Source: Bacteroidia bacterium (GTDB lineage Bacteria; Bacteroidota; Bacteroidia; J057). Taken from it: 64,000 bases of DNA. Position numbers and translations under genes: made by a program. The notes beneath the pieces are model-generated. The model ran no database searches. It saw only the letters and a program-made list of their open reading frames with translations, and had not been told where the DNA came from. Numbering within the stretch: position 1 is the stretch's first letter; every line of letters starts with the position of its first letter. Shown piece by piece: positions 43,227 through 52,367 of the stretch. The stretch is from NCBI GenBank assembly GCA_030430575.1, contig JAUIKF010000024.1, forward strand, positions 49,087-113,086. The letters run 5' to 3'.

Positions 43227-44699
43227 CTAGTAATAGGTATATCTCCGCACCTTAGCCACATGCTTGGCAAGGCGGATCACTTGGCAGGTATAGCCAAATT
43301 CATTGTCATACCATAGGTAGACTACCGCGCTCTTGCCATCGCTAGAGACGATGGTAGAAGGAGCATCTACAACAGAGGTGCTTGTCATGCCGATGGCATT
43401 TGTAGATACAAATTCAGTGTTGGTAGAATATCGGATTTGCTCCACTAAGTCTCCATATAAAGCGGCGTCTTTAAGCGTCTCATTCAATGCTTCTGTGGTG
43501 GTCGCTTCCTTGAGAGAAAGGCTCAAGATGGCGATAGACACATTTGGGGTAGGAACGCGAATGGCATTCCCCGTAAGCTTGCCTGCCAAGGGAGGCAATA
43601 CTTTGGCCACAGCAGAGGCTGCGCCTGTGTCTGTAAGCACCATATTGATCGGTGCACCACGTCCACGACGTTGTTTCTTGTGGAAATTGTCGAGCAAGTT
43701 CTGGTCATTGGTATAGGCGTGGATGGTTTCCACGTGGCCTTTTTCAATGCCGTATTTGCTTTCCATTACATTCAAGACAGGCACAATGGCATTGGTGGTA
43801 CAAGAAGCAGCACTCAATACGGGTTCGTTGTCAATTTCAAAGTCTGAGTGATTTACGCCATAGACAATGTTTGGAACGTCGCCTTTGCCTGGGGCAGTAA
43901 GCATCACTTGGGATACACCAGGGCGTAGGTGCTGGCTTAAGCCTTCGCGATCGCGCCATACGCCTGTATTATCGATTACAATAGCATTGTGAATGCCAAA
44001 CTCGGTGTAGTCGATATCCTGTGGTTTTTGGGCAAAAATGAGTTGAACACGGTTACCATTGATGATGAGTTCCTTACCGTTAGGGTTTACTTCAATGCTT
44101 CCCGGAAAATCTCCATGGACAGAGTCTTCGCGAAGCAAAGCCGCTCGCTTGAGGGCTTCCTCATACAAGTCTTGCAACTTGGGGCGAATAACAATCGCCT
44201 TCAAGCGGAGCTGCTCACCTCTACCCGTAGAAGAGATGATTCTTCTGGCGGCCAGTCGGCCGATGCGCCCAAAGCCGTACAATACAACATCTTTTTGCGC
44301 TTGATTCTTAGGAGATACATTGACAAAACCTGCCAATTTCCCCCCTACAAATTCTTCAATATCTCCCTTCCCTTCTTCCATCCACTCTAGGCCAATTTTG
44401 CCAATATCCACGATACAAGGCGCCAAGCCGTCCAGTTTATTAATGGCCTGGACAATAGCAAGTGTCGTTCCTACCTCTAGCGGCTTATCCGTATAGTTGG
44501 ATGCCAATAAATGGTCATGGAGCAAGGTGCTGGGACGTGCGTCATAGACGTCACGGCGGAAGAGCAAGATCTCGATGGCTTTGTTGAACCGCAAGTCTCC
44601 TACAATCCCCAGGAGTTCAATTGCGGTCTTTTCTTTTTCCCGCCAATTTTCGAGCGAAGCATCAGTTTGATGTCTGATTTGTTTGTTTGTTTGTTCCAT
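43227..44699 (-). CDS. Long-form glyceraldehyde-3-phosphate dehydrogenase
   Basis: About 490 residues from ATG 44699. About 125 N-terminal residues precede the usual fold. Then NAD-binding G-F-G-R-I-G-R, active-site A-A-S-C-T-T-N-A-I, and the C-terminal Y-D-N-E-F-G-Y-T-C-Q-V-I-R. Ordinary GAPDH is about 335 residues; long forms of this type with an N-terminal helical extension are common in Bacteroidota and some plastid-like lineages. It acts on glyceraldehyde-3-phosphate and may differ in direction or cofactor preference from the short form, which would be elsewhere. Confidence 0.93.
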   Translation of the reverse strand: MEQTNKQIRHQTDASLENWREKEKTAIELLGIVGDLRFNKAIEILLFRRDVYDARPSTLLHDHLLASNYTDKPLEVGTTLAIVQAINKLDGLAPCIVDIGKIGLEWMEEGKGDIEEFVGGKLAGFVNVSPKNQAQKDVVLYGFGRIGRLAARRIISSTGRGEQLRLKAIVIRPKLQDLYEEALKRAALLREDSVHGDFPGSIEVNPNGKELIINGNRVQLIFAQKPQDIDYTEFGIHNAIVIDNTGVWRDREGLSQHLRPGVSQVMLTAPGKGDVPNIVYGVNHSDFEIDNEPVLSAASCTTNAIVPVLNVMESKYGIEKGHVETIHAYTNDQNLLDNFHKKQRRGRGAPINMVLTDTGAASAVAKVLPPLAGKLTGNAIRVPTPNVSIAILSLSLKEATTTEALNETLKDAALYGDLVEQIRYSTNTEFVSTNAIGMTSTSVVDAPSTIVSSDGKSAVVYLWYDNEFGYTCQVIRLAKHVAKVRRYTYY

Positions 44700-44728
44700 A
44701 TCGCGTGTCAAGCTGGTAAAAATTTCGG

Positions 44729-44736
44729 CAAAGGTA
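44729..44736 (-). promoter_or_regulatory. -7 box for the GAPDH gene
   Basis: Minus strand TACCTTTG matches TAnnTTTG, 29 bp before ATG 44699. The -33 region is a weak TTAGTT. Confidence 0.45.
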
Positions 44737-44806
44737 CCGCTCTTCCTTTTATTGAACTAATATTTGCCGATTTTTTCTATCTTATAAGCTTTAATATTAC
44801 CCAAAT

Positions 44807-46558
44807 ATGAAAGCACCATTTCCTTTCCCTAGGCTAAAAGCGCTGTGGTTATTTTTATTCATTGCTCCATTTTCCTATCCGCTCCTTCTGGCCCAAGACT
44901 TCGCCTTCACGAATGCAACTGTGGTAGCGGTCACCAAAGGAAATCAACAGACAGGCATGACTGTCGTGGTAAGAGATGGCCTCATCCATAGCGTAGCACC
45001 TGATGATCAGGTCCAGTTGAAGGAAGGAATTCGACAAATTCCACTCAATGGCCAGTGGGTCATCCCAGGCTTTACCGATGCCCATATCCACATCTTCCAG
45101 TCCGGCGGCCTCTATGCACGCCCTGATGCGATTTCTTTGGAAGCAGTGCATCCCTATGACCAGGAGCGGAAATGGGTAAAAAGCCAAGCAGGGGACTTTC
45201 TCCAGCGTTATCTAAAGTGTGGGATCACCAGCGTGATGGACGTAGGGGGACCATTGTACCAACTTCCTCTCCGCGACTCCCTCAATCGTCGGAAAGACCA
45301 GGCGACCCTTTATATCACTGGCCCCCTGATTTCGACTTACCAGCCCAAGGCATTTGACATAGAAGATTCCCCCATTCGCAAAATCAATAGCCCTGAGGAG
45401 GCCCGCGAACTCGTCCAGAAACAGCTCCCACACAAACCCGATTTTATCAAAATATGGTACATCGTCTTGCCTGGCCAGAATCCCCGTGACAACTTGCCCA
45501 TCGTCGAAGCGACGATTGATGAAAGCCATAAAAATGGCCTCAAAGTAGCAGTGCACGCAACTCAATTGCAGACGGCTGGACTGGCTGTAGAGGCAGGGTG
45601 CGACATCTTGGTGCATAGTGTGGATGACACAGAGTTGCCTGATTTGTTTGTGCAGCAATTGGTGGATAAGCAGGTATTGTATATCCCGACGATGATGGTT
45701 TCGGATAAATATGGAGAGGTATTGGGGCAAAGGAATCAGTTGACCTATGAAGACTTTACCTTGGCAAATCCTACAGTTATTGGTAGCCTATTTGACTTAA
45801 AACACCTGCCAGATCAGGCATTTGTACAGCGTTACCGCGATGCTTATGAGGCACCTAGTGAAAGGAGTGCCAAGCGGGCCGCAGTTCGGAAAACCAATCT
45901 CAAAAAGCTTTCAGAAGCTGGCGCCCGTATCGCTACAGGTACCGACGCTGGCAATATTGGTACCCAACACGCTTCCTCCTTCTATCGTGAACTGGAACTC
46001 ATGCAGGAAGCAGGGCTTGATCTAAAAGCATTGCTTCGGTATTCCACGCAGACGGCATGCATGTTTGGCGTAGAACCACGTTGGGGAGAAGTAAAACAAG
46101 GATTCCGTGCCGACCTGGTGGTATTGGAAAATGATCCGTACCAAAGCCTAGCTAATTGGCAGAACCCACGCTATGTCGTCCATCAAGGCCACCTGATCGA
46201 TCCCGATACCCTACTTCGGGACACCCCTGAAGCCTTCGCCCAGCGCCAGCTCAACGCTTACAACGCTCGCGACCTGGAAGCATTTCTCGAACCCTATAGC
46301 GATAGTGTTGAGCTATACAATTTTCCCAATGACATGTGGGCTAAAGGCAAAACGCGCATGCGCGAAGTTTATGGAGGTATGTTTGAACGAACGCCGGAAC
46401 TTCATTGTGAGTTGAAGAATCGCATGGTATTGGGCAATACCGTCATAGATGAAGAACGGGTTACGGGCTTTCCCAATGGAAGAGTGATAGAAGCAATTGC
46501 GATTTATAAGATTGAGGAGGGGCGGATTGCGCGGGTGTATTTTGTGAGGAAGGATTAA
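44807..46558 (+). CDS. Amidohydrolase fused to a SnoaL-like domain, secreted
   Basis: A 583-residue protein. Signal peptide (basic start, hydrophobic core, L-L-L-A-Q). Amidohydrolase domain 30-470 with metal site D-A-H-I-H, a lysine/aspartate metal ligand region F-I-K-I-W, H-A-T and H-S-V-D-D, and late G-T-D-A-G-N. The C-terminal ~110 residues (A-Q-R-Q-L-N-A-Y-N-A-R-D-L-E-A-F-L) are a NTF2/SnoaL-like cone. Amidohydrolases of this group include imidazolonepropionase- and prolidase-like enzymes. The SnoaL domain may bind substrate or mediate dimerisation (inference). Confidence 0.9.
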   Translation: MKAPFPFPRLKALWLFLFIAPFSYPLLLAQDFAFTNATVVAVTKGNQQTGMTVVVRDGLIHSVAPDDQVQLKEGIRQIPLNGQWVIPGFTDAHIHIFQSGGLYARPDAISLEAVHPYDQERKWVKSQAGDFLQRYLKCGITSVMDVGGPLYQLPLRDSLNRRKDQATLYITGPLISTYQPKAFDIEDSPIRKINSPEEARELVQKQLPHKPDFIKIWYIVLPGQNPRDNLPIVEATIDESHKNGLKVAVHATQLQTAGLAVEAGCDILVHSVDDTELPDLFVQQLVDKQVLYIPTMMVSDKYGEVLGQRNQLTYEDFTLANPTVIGSLFDLKHLPDQAFVQRYRDAYEAPSERSAKRAAVRKTNLKKLSEAGARIATGTDAGNIGTQHASSFYRELELMQEAGLDLKALLRYSTQTACMFGVEPRWGEVKQGFRADLVVLENDPYQSLANWQNPRYVVHQGHLIDPDTLLRDTPEAFAQRQLNAYNARDLEAFLEPYSDSVELYNFPNDMWAKGKTRMREVYGGMFERTPELHCELKNRMVLGNTVIDEERVTGFPNGRVIEAIAIYKIEEGRIARVYFVRKD

Positions 46559-46564
46559 TTATCC

Positions 46565-46620
46565 CCAAAAATAAGAATGCTTCCATATGTCTAGACATAT
46601 GGAAGCATTCTTATTTTTGG
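46565..46620. terminator. 56-bp perfect palindrome abutting tRNA-Pro
   Basis: Two 28-bp halves meet with no spacer around the centre GTCT/AGAC. It starts 6 bp after the amidohydrolase stop and its right edge touches the tRNA-Pro 3' end. An unusually long bidirectional terminator, or a cruciform-forming element. Confidence 0.9.
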
Positions 46621-46695
46621 TCGGGATGGGCAGATTTGAACTGCCGGCCCCTCGCCCCCCAGACGAGTACTCTAACCGGACTGAGCTACATCCCG
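46621..46695 (-). tRNA. tRNA-Pro (GGG)
   Basis: Minus strand: acceptor CGGGATG pairs with CATCCCG; anticodon arm CTCGT-CTGGGGG-GCGAG shows anticodon GGG; T-arm AGTTCAAATCT. A second proline tRNA besides the TGG one at 7991-8065. Confidence 0.96.
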
Positions 46696-46708
46696 AACTT
46701 TCGGAGGG

Positions 46709-46737
46709 CAAACCTACAAAGAATCTTTCAATTCCAA
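46709..46737 (-). promoter_or_regulatory. tRNA-Pro promoter inside the end of merR
   Basis: Minus strand: TTG, 18 nt, TAGGTTTG. It ends 13 bp before the tRNA. The promoter overlaps the last seven or so codons of the MerR gene. Confidence 0.7.
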
Positions 46738-47049
46738 TAAAAATGAGCGAACTTTTAATAAGGTATCGCGGGTTTGCAATTCTGCTACGATGGTCTCATC
46801 GGCATTCTGCAATTGTTCCCGAGCGCCCTTGATCGTGTATTGTTTCACTTTGAGGAGGTAATGGATCTTTTTGATGACCTCAATATCCTTGGGGGTGTAT
46901 ACCCGATTGCCCTTACGGTTCTTTTTGGGATTGACTTCCTTGAATTCCGTTTCCCAAAAGCGAATCAAGGAAGTGGTGAGGTCCAATTCCTTCGCTACTT
47001 CACCGATGGTGTAGTACTGCTTGGAGATATAATCAGCATTGGTTTTCAT
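46714..47049 (-). CDS. MerR-family transcriptional regulator
   Basis: A 111-residue regulator from M-K-T-N-A-D at 47049; the in-frame ATG at 47076 lies in a hairpin. MerR HTH at about 12-60 (Y-T-I-G-E-V-A-K-E-L, S-L-I-R-F-W-E, G-N-R-V-Y-T-P-K-D-I). The short tail after the dimer helix has no metal-binding cysteines, so it is not a mercury/copper sensor. Sits downstream of the M23 gene, separated by a terminator. Confidence 0.9.
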   Translation of the reverse strand: MKTNADYISKQYYTIGEVAKELDLTTSLIRFWETEFKEVNPKKNRKGNRVYTPKDIEVIKKIHYLLKVKQYTIKGAREQLQNADETIVAELQTRDTLLKVRSFLLELKDSL

Positions 47050-47060
47050 AACAAAAAATA

Positions 47061-47095
47061 CCGGACAAAATTTCATGAAATGAAATTCTCCCCGG
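47061..47095 (-). terminator. Terminator between M23 and merR
   Basis: Minus strand: CCGG...AATTTCATTTCATGAAATT...CCGG followed by TATTTTTTG, ending 2 bp before the merR ATG. Suggests merR has its own control or is expressed through partial readthrough. Confidence 0.6.
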
Positions 47096-47128
47096 CATAC
47101 ACATCCAATTTATGTCAAAGTAAAAAAA

Positions 47129-48082
47129 TTAATCCATAGACTCGTTTTCGATTTGAGCTTCTTTTTTCAATTTAAGGAATTCGGTTGGTGTATAATCGCG
47201 AATTAAGTGATCGATGGGGTTGATTTTGAGGTTGTTACGAATGACCTCATAGTGAAGGTGAGGCCCTTTGGACTGGCCAGTGTTGCCAGAGAGGCCGATG
47301 ACTTCGCCGCGTTTGATCTTCTGACCTGGCTTCACTTTCAGTTCTGAAAGGTGGGCATACTTGGTCACAAAACCATATCCGTGGTCGATGTCAATATGGA
47401 TGCCGTAGCCATTGCCTTTGTAACCAGCAAACTTGACGACACCATCACCAGTGGCATAAACATCGGTACCCATGCGGGCTTCCAAGTCAATACCTGTGTG
47501 TTTTTTGCGAATTTTGAGGATGGGGTGCTTACGCATGCCAAAGCCTGAGATCAATCTGCCAGATACTGGCTTGATGATAGGCACGTGGCGCATGCGCTCT
47601 TCATTCTGAGAAAAGACGTCCATTACTTCTGCGTAACTTTTTTCTTGACGTTGGATCTTATTCTCTAATTTTTCAACGGTCTTCTTTGCATGTTGAACGA
47701 CTTCAGGACCTGAGAGCAACTCGTTATTTGCACTACCTCCTTTACCACCTTCATAGATACCTATATCCATTTGATCCATACCCATCATACTGCGATAGAG
47801 TTCATTGTCACGTTTGTGCAGTTCGTCTACTTTTTGCGTAAGATGTTGGTTTTTCTGATCGAGATCTACGAGAGATGTATGTAGTTGAGAAATTTGATTC
47901 TCAAGGCGGTCTTTTACAGGGTCGTCGAGTACAAAGAAGATAGTAGCTACGATGGCGATGGAAAGTGCAAATGCAACTAAACCGTTAATAAGAACTTTTT
48001 TTGCTAAGGAGCCAGGGGTTAATTTTTCCTCCTGATAGGTACAGGTTTTTTCATCGTAATAGTATCTTGTTTTCCTTGCCAT
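47129..48082 (-). CDS. M23/LytM-domain membrane-anchored peptidase
   Basis: A 317-residue protein. Cytoplasmic N-terminus, membrane helix at about 30-51, coiled coil 58-100, then LytM zinc domain with H-T-G-I-D-L-E, G-D-G-V-V-K-F-A-G-Y and H-L-H-Y-E-V. All zinc ligands of M23 are present (H and D in HTGID, H in H-L-H). Likely splits peptidoglycan cross-links in the periplasm. Confidence 0.94.
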   Translation of the reverse strand: MARKTRYYYDEKTCTYQEEKLTPGSLAKKVLINGLVAFALSIAIVATIFFVLDDPVKDRLENQISQLHTSLVDLDQKNQHLTQKVDELHKRDNELYRSMMGMDQMDIGIYEGGKGGSANNELLSGPEVVQHAKKTVEKLENKIQRQEKSYAEVMDVFSQNEERMRHVPIIKPVSGRLISGFGMRKHPILKIRKKHTGIDLEARMGTDVYATGDGVVKFAGYKGNGYGIHIDIDHGYGFVTKYAHLSELKVKPGQKIKRGEVIGLSGNTGQSKGPHLHYEVIRNNLKINPIDHLIRDYTPTEFLKLKKEAQIENESMD

Positions 48083-48267
48083 AATGTGGATGTGATATTA
48101 AAATTACTACCTTTACACGCATATATTTGTGAAGGTAAAAGGATGTGACGTTGGCTGTTAAACAAAATGAATTATCCTGTGGCAGTCAAAATTAGGAAAA
48201 ATTTTAAGAAACCAAACAGTTGTGTCTACCTTTCACCGACAAATCTAACAGAAAATGTGTTTAATCC

Positions 48268-50892
48268 ATGAATTCAGCTAAAAAAGTACGTGAACAGTTT
48301 TTGAACTTTTTCAGACAAAAAGGACATCACATCGTAGATTCTGCACCGATTGTCATCAAGGATGATCCCACCTTGATGTTTACAAACGCCGGAATGAATC
48401 AATTTAAAGACATATTTCTCGAGACCAAGACATCAGTGCATCCTCGGGTGGCAGATACCCAGAAGTGCCTGAGGGCATCAGGCAAGCACAACGACTTGGA
48501 TGAGGTGGGGCATGATACCTATCATCATACTATGTTTGAGATGTTAGGTAATTGGTCGTTTGGTGATTATTACAAAAAGGATGCCATAGCCTGGGCCTGG
48601 GAGCTACTGACAGAAGTCTACGGCCTTGATAAAAATCGCTTATATGTCACGGTATTCGGGGGAGATGAGGAAATGGGCCTGGACCAGGACCTCGATGCCC
48701 GCAAAGAATGGCGCCAATGGATCAGTGATGACCGCATTCTCAATTACGACAAAAAGGACAACTTCTGGACAATGGGTGATGTCGGCCCTTGTGGACCTTG
48801 TTCAGAGATTCACATCGATGTGCGTTCTGACGAGGAGCGAGCCAAGCTTGATGGAAAGGAACTCGTCAATGCTGACCACCCAGAGGTCATAGAGATATGG
48901 AACCTGGTATTTATCCAATACAATAAGCGAGCAGATGGTGGCCTTGAAAGCCTCCCCAACACCCACGTCGATACGGGTATGGGCTTTGAGCGACTTTTGA
49001 TGGTACTTCAGGGCAAACAAGCCACTTATGATACAGATTTATTTGATCCAGTCCGCCAATACCTGGAAAATCGGACAGGGATCACTTATGCGGACGCTTC
49101 AGATGAAGTGAAGATCGCCATGCGTGTCGTCATGGACCATATCCGCGCCATTAGCTTTGCTATTGCCGATGGACAAATCCCTTCGAATACAGGGGCAGGC
49201 TATGTGATCCGCCGTATCCTTCGAAGGGCTTCTCGCTATGCTTTTAGCCACTTAAACATCAATGAGCCATTCCTCTATGAATTGGTAGATTTGTTGGTTG
49301 ATATTTATGAAGGGGTATTCGAAGAGTTAACGGCCCAAAAAGATCACCTCAAGCGCACCATCAAAGCAGAAGAAGAAAGTTTTCTCAAGACCCTAGAGCG
49401 AGGCACCCATATATTTGAAGATTATCTAAGGACAAATCGCGACAAGAAAGAGATCGAAGGCGATTTTGCCTTTAAACTATATGACACCTTTGGCTTCCCT
49501 GTAGACTTGACGGAAGTCATGGCCAAAGAAAGAGGGCGTACTGTGGATATGGATGGCTTCAAGGCTGCGTTACAAGCGCAGAAGGATAGAGGAAAATCTG
49601 CTGGCCAGATCAAGGTAGGAGACTGGGTCACCGTTCATGAATCGTCTGATTTGCCCCGATTCCTGGGATATGACGACCTATCTTTGGACACACGCATTCT
49701 GAGCTATCGGACGGTAGAGATCAAAAAGAAGAAAGCTTTTCAAGTAGTATTGGAAGAAACGCCCTTTTACGCAGAAAGTGGAGGGCAAATAGGCGATAGG
49801 GGTACCCTCACCAATGGAAGCGAAACCCTCAAAGTCCTGGATACCCGAAAGGAAAATGAACTCATCGTTCACTTTGTAGATAAACTACCTGTAGAGGCAG
49901 GAGGGGAGTGGAAAGCGCAAGTCTATCCTACGTTCCGCAAGAAAGTCACCGCCAATCATACGGCGACACACCTCATGCACGCAGCTTTGCGTGAAGTATT
50001 GGGGGACCATGTGGAGCAGCGTGGTTCTTTGGTATCGGACAAATTATTGCGTTTCGACTTCTCCCATTACGAAGCCGTAAGCCATGAGCAATTGGCAAGG
50101 GTAGAGGAAATTGTCAACCAAAAAATCGCCGAAGCGATTCCATTTGTAGAATACCGCAACATGCCGATTGATCAAGCGAAGGCGATGGGAGCGATGGCAT
50201 TATTTGGAGAAAAATACGGTGACACCGTCCGTGTGGTCATCTTTGACCCAGACTTCAGTGTAGAACTCTGTGGGGGAACTCACGTCGGGAATTCAAGCGA
50301 GATTCGTCTGTTTAAATTCATCTCTGAAAGCTCTAGTGCCGCGGGTATTCGCCGGGTGGAGGCCTTTACAGCTGACCAGGCCCTGCTTCACCTCAATAAG
50401 CAGGTGGAGACCCTAACACGGATCCGCCATGCTGTCAAGGGCGCTAAGGATCCTGTAAAGGCTGTAGAAAGCCTGATTGCAACGAATAAACAACTCGAAA
50501 AAGAGTTGCAGGCACTTAATGCCGATAAACTCAAGGGCTTAACCCAAGAGCTTACAGCCAAGGCGGAGCAGCATAATGGAATTCACCTAATTCGCCAAGT
50601 GGTCAATGTGGGATCTTCCGACGACCTCAAGCAGCTCTCCTATGACCTGAAGAATACCACACAAAATACTTTGGTGGTGCTAGGCGCTGCTATCGGAGGC
50701 AAAGCCCTCCTGAGTGTCATCATGAGTGATGACCTCGCTGGTACCAATCGTTTCCACGCAGGGAATATGGTGCGTGAGCTCGCCAAAGAAATCAAAGGCG
50801 GCGGCGGCGGCCAACCCTTCTTTGCGACTGCGGGAGGCAAAGACGCTGAAGGCTTGCCGAAGGCGATGGAGAAGGTTGAGGAGTTGGTATAA
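48268..50892 (+). CDS. alaS: Alanyl-tRNA synthetase
   Basis: An 874-residue protein, normal for bacterial AlaRS. Class II motifs: F-T-N-A-G-M-N-Q-F-K-D, and G-A-G-Y-V-I-R-R-I-L-R-R-A (motif 3). Editing domain with H-T-A-T-H and C-G-G-T-H zinc ligands, then the C-Ala domain ending G-G-G-G-G-Q-P. Charges tRNA-Ala. Intact. Confidence 0.99.
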   Translation: MNSAKKVREQFLNFFRQKGHHIVDSAPIVIKDDPTLMFTNAGMNQFKDIFLETKTSVHPRVADTQKCLRASGKHNDLDEVGHDTYHHTMFEMLGNWSFGDYYKKDAIAWAWELLTEVYGLDKNRLYVTVFGGDEEMGLDQDLDARKEWRQWISDDRILNYDKKDNFWTMGDVGPCGPCSEIHIDVRSDEERAKLDGKELVNADHPEVIEIWNLVFIQYNKRADGGLESLPNTHVDTGMGFERLLMVLQGKQATYDTDLFDPVRQYLENRTGITYADASDEVKIAMRVVMDHIRAISFAIADGQIPSNTGAGYVIRRILRRASRYAFSHLNINEPFLYELVDLLVDIYEGVFEELTAQKDHLKRTIKAEEESFLKTLERGTHIFEDYLRTNRDKKEIEGDFAFKLYDTFGFPVDLTEVMAKERGRTVDMDGFKAALQAQKDRGKSAGQIKVGDWVTVHESSDLPRFLGYDDLSLDTRILSYRTVEIKKKKAFQVVLEETPFYAESGGQIGDRGTLTNGSETLKVLDTRKENELIVHFVDKLPVEAGGEWKAQVYPTFRKKVTANHTATHLMHAALREVLGDHVEQRGSLVSDKLLRFDFSHYEAVSHEQLARVEEIVNQKIAEAIPFVEYRNMPIDQAKAMGAMALFGEKYGDTVRVVIFDPDFSVELCGGTHVGNSSEIRLFKFISESSSAAGIRRVEAFTADQALLHLNKQVETLTRIRHAVKGAKDPVKAVESLIATNKQLEKELQALNADKLKGLTQELTAKAEQHNGIHLIRQVVNVGSSDDLKQLSYDLKNTTQNTLVVLGAAIGGKALLSVIMSDDLAGTNRFHAGNMVRELAKEIKGGGGGQPFFATAGGKDAEGLPKAMEKVEELV

Positions 50893-50918
50893 AGGAATGT
50901 AGATTGATGAATAATGAA

Positions 50919-50970
50919 CAAGGATTTTTGAAGTGAAGAGACTGACGTTACTTCAAAAATCTTTGTTTTT
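50919..50970 (+). terminator. Intrinsic terminator of alaS
   Basis: CAAGGATTTTTGAAGT pairs with ACTTCAAAAATCTTTG (one wobble) and is followed by TTTTT. Convergent with the aminotransferase gene. Confidence 0.8.
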
Positions 50971-50999
50971 CGATTCTAATTCTACAATCCCTTGTACAG

Positions 51000-52109
51000 C
51001 TAAACTTTTACCTCAAGTGCTGCTTGAAGCTTTTTCGCCACATACGCAATCATTTCTTCCGTCATCTCAGGATACATGGGAAGGGAAAGGATGCGATCTT
51101 TGGCGGCATGGACCACGGGGAAATCTGCTGGCTGTGGGTTCCGGTCCGCATAAGGTTTCAAGAAAGGCAGGGGCATCGGATAGTGGATCAGGCATTGTAC
51201 ACCCGCATCCTTCATGGCTTGCTTGACTCGGTCACGATCAGGAACCTGAACTACATACAAATGATAGACATGGGTAGCATCCGCAGGGGTATACGGAAGC
51301 TGAATGCCCATATCCCCTAAATACTGATCATACAGCGCCGCATTTTCTTGGCGGCTGCTAGTCCAATTATTGAGAAAGGGCAATTTCGCGCTAAGGATGG
51401 CACCTTGCATGCCGTCGAGGCGGCTATTGCGACCTTCCATTTGGTGGTCGTGTTTTTTGAGTTGGCCGTGATTGGCAATCATGCGCGCTTTTTCCGCTAT
51501 CGCATCATCATTGGTGACCATGCATCCTGCATCGCCATATGCACCCAAGTTTTTTCCAGGATAAAAGCTGAAAGTGGCAGCGTGCCCGATCGTGCCCACT
51601 TTCTGTCCTTTCCAGGTGGCACCATGGGCCTGAGCGGTATCTTCTATGACCAGTAAGTTGTGCTTTTGGGCAATGGCCATAACGGCATCCATATTGGCCG
51701 CAAGGCCATAAAAGTGTACAGGGATGATGGCCTTGGTTCTTGAAGTGATTTTCGCTTCTATTTGGTCGGGATCTATGGTGTAGGACTTGGGGTCCACATC
51801 CGCAAATATGGGCGTCGCACCCATAAATGAGACTGCTTCAGAGGTCGATATCCAACTGTTGGCTGGGACGATTACTTCATCTCCAGGGCCTATGCCACAC
51901 GCTTGCAACAGAATTTCAATGGCATCTGTACCATTGGCACAAGCGATGACATGCTTGATGCCGAGCCATTTGGCGTAAGCCTCTTCAAATTTTCGAGCAT
52001 AACTGCCCGAAATGAAAGCCGTATCGGCGATCACATTGGCGATGGCAAGGTCTATCTGTGGTTTGATCGTGTGGTATTGGGCGGCGAGGTCTACGAAGGG
52101 AATATTCAT
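51000..52109 (-). CDS. DegT/DnrJ/EryC1/StrS-family sugar aminotransferase
   Basis: About 369 residues from M-N-I-P-F-V-D-L at 52109. PLP lysine K186 in F-S-F-Y-P-G-K-N-L-G-A-Y-G-D-A-G, with D-T-A-Q-A-H before it. Family uses glutamate to aminate nucleotide-linked keto-sugars. Probably makes an amino sugar for a surface glycan. The oxidoreductase at 52368 lies upstream on the same strand; repeat copy C separates them. Confidence 0.95.
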   Translation of the reverse strand: MNIPFVDLAAQYHTIKPQIDLAIANVIADTAFISGSYARKFEEAYAKWLGIKHVIACANGTDAIEILLQACGIGPGDEVIVPANSWISTSEAVSFMGATPIFADVDPKSYTIDPDQIEAKITSRTKAIIPVHFYGLAANMDAVMAIAQKHNLLVIEDTAQAHGATWKGQKVGTIGHAATFSFYPGKNLGAYGDAGCMVTNDDAIAEKARMIANHGQLKKHDHQMEGRNSRLDGMQGAILSAKLPFLNNWTSSRQENAALYDQYLGDMGIQLPYTPADATHVYHLYVVQVPDRDRVKQAMKDAGVQCLIHYPMPLPFLKPYADRNPQPADFPVVHAAKDRILSLPMYPEMTEEMIAYVAKKLQAALEVKV

Positions 52110-52164
52110 GTGGAGATTATTGATTATTAATTGATAAATTATTGATTCAGCCATTCCCCATTTG

Positions 52165-52241
52165 AACCATATAAGACATAGAAGTGCATATAAGTAGCCA
52201 GATATTTCTTCCTTCTATGTTCTTATATGCCTTATATGGTT
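52165..52241. repeat. 77-bp terminal-inverted-repeat element, copy C
   Basis: Ends AACCATATAAGACAT and ATGCCTTATATGGTT. Lies in the 258-bp gap between the sugar aminotransferase and the oxidoreductase. The rest of that gap holds ATTGATTATT-type AT-rich inverted repeats. Confidence 0.85.
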
Positions 52242-52367
52242 TAAAAACAGAAGCCAAGAAAGCCATATGGGGAATTGCTGTTATTGATTGGGATATGGTG
52301 ATAATTTATTGATAATCAGTCAGTTGTTTTGAAATTATTAATCAATAATCAGTTAATCAATAATTTT

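Noticed and set aside
46587..46832. Small gene over tRNA-Pro
   Set aside because: Open frame is the complement of tRNA-Pro and merR.
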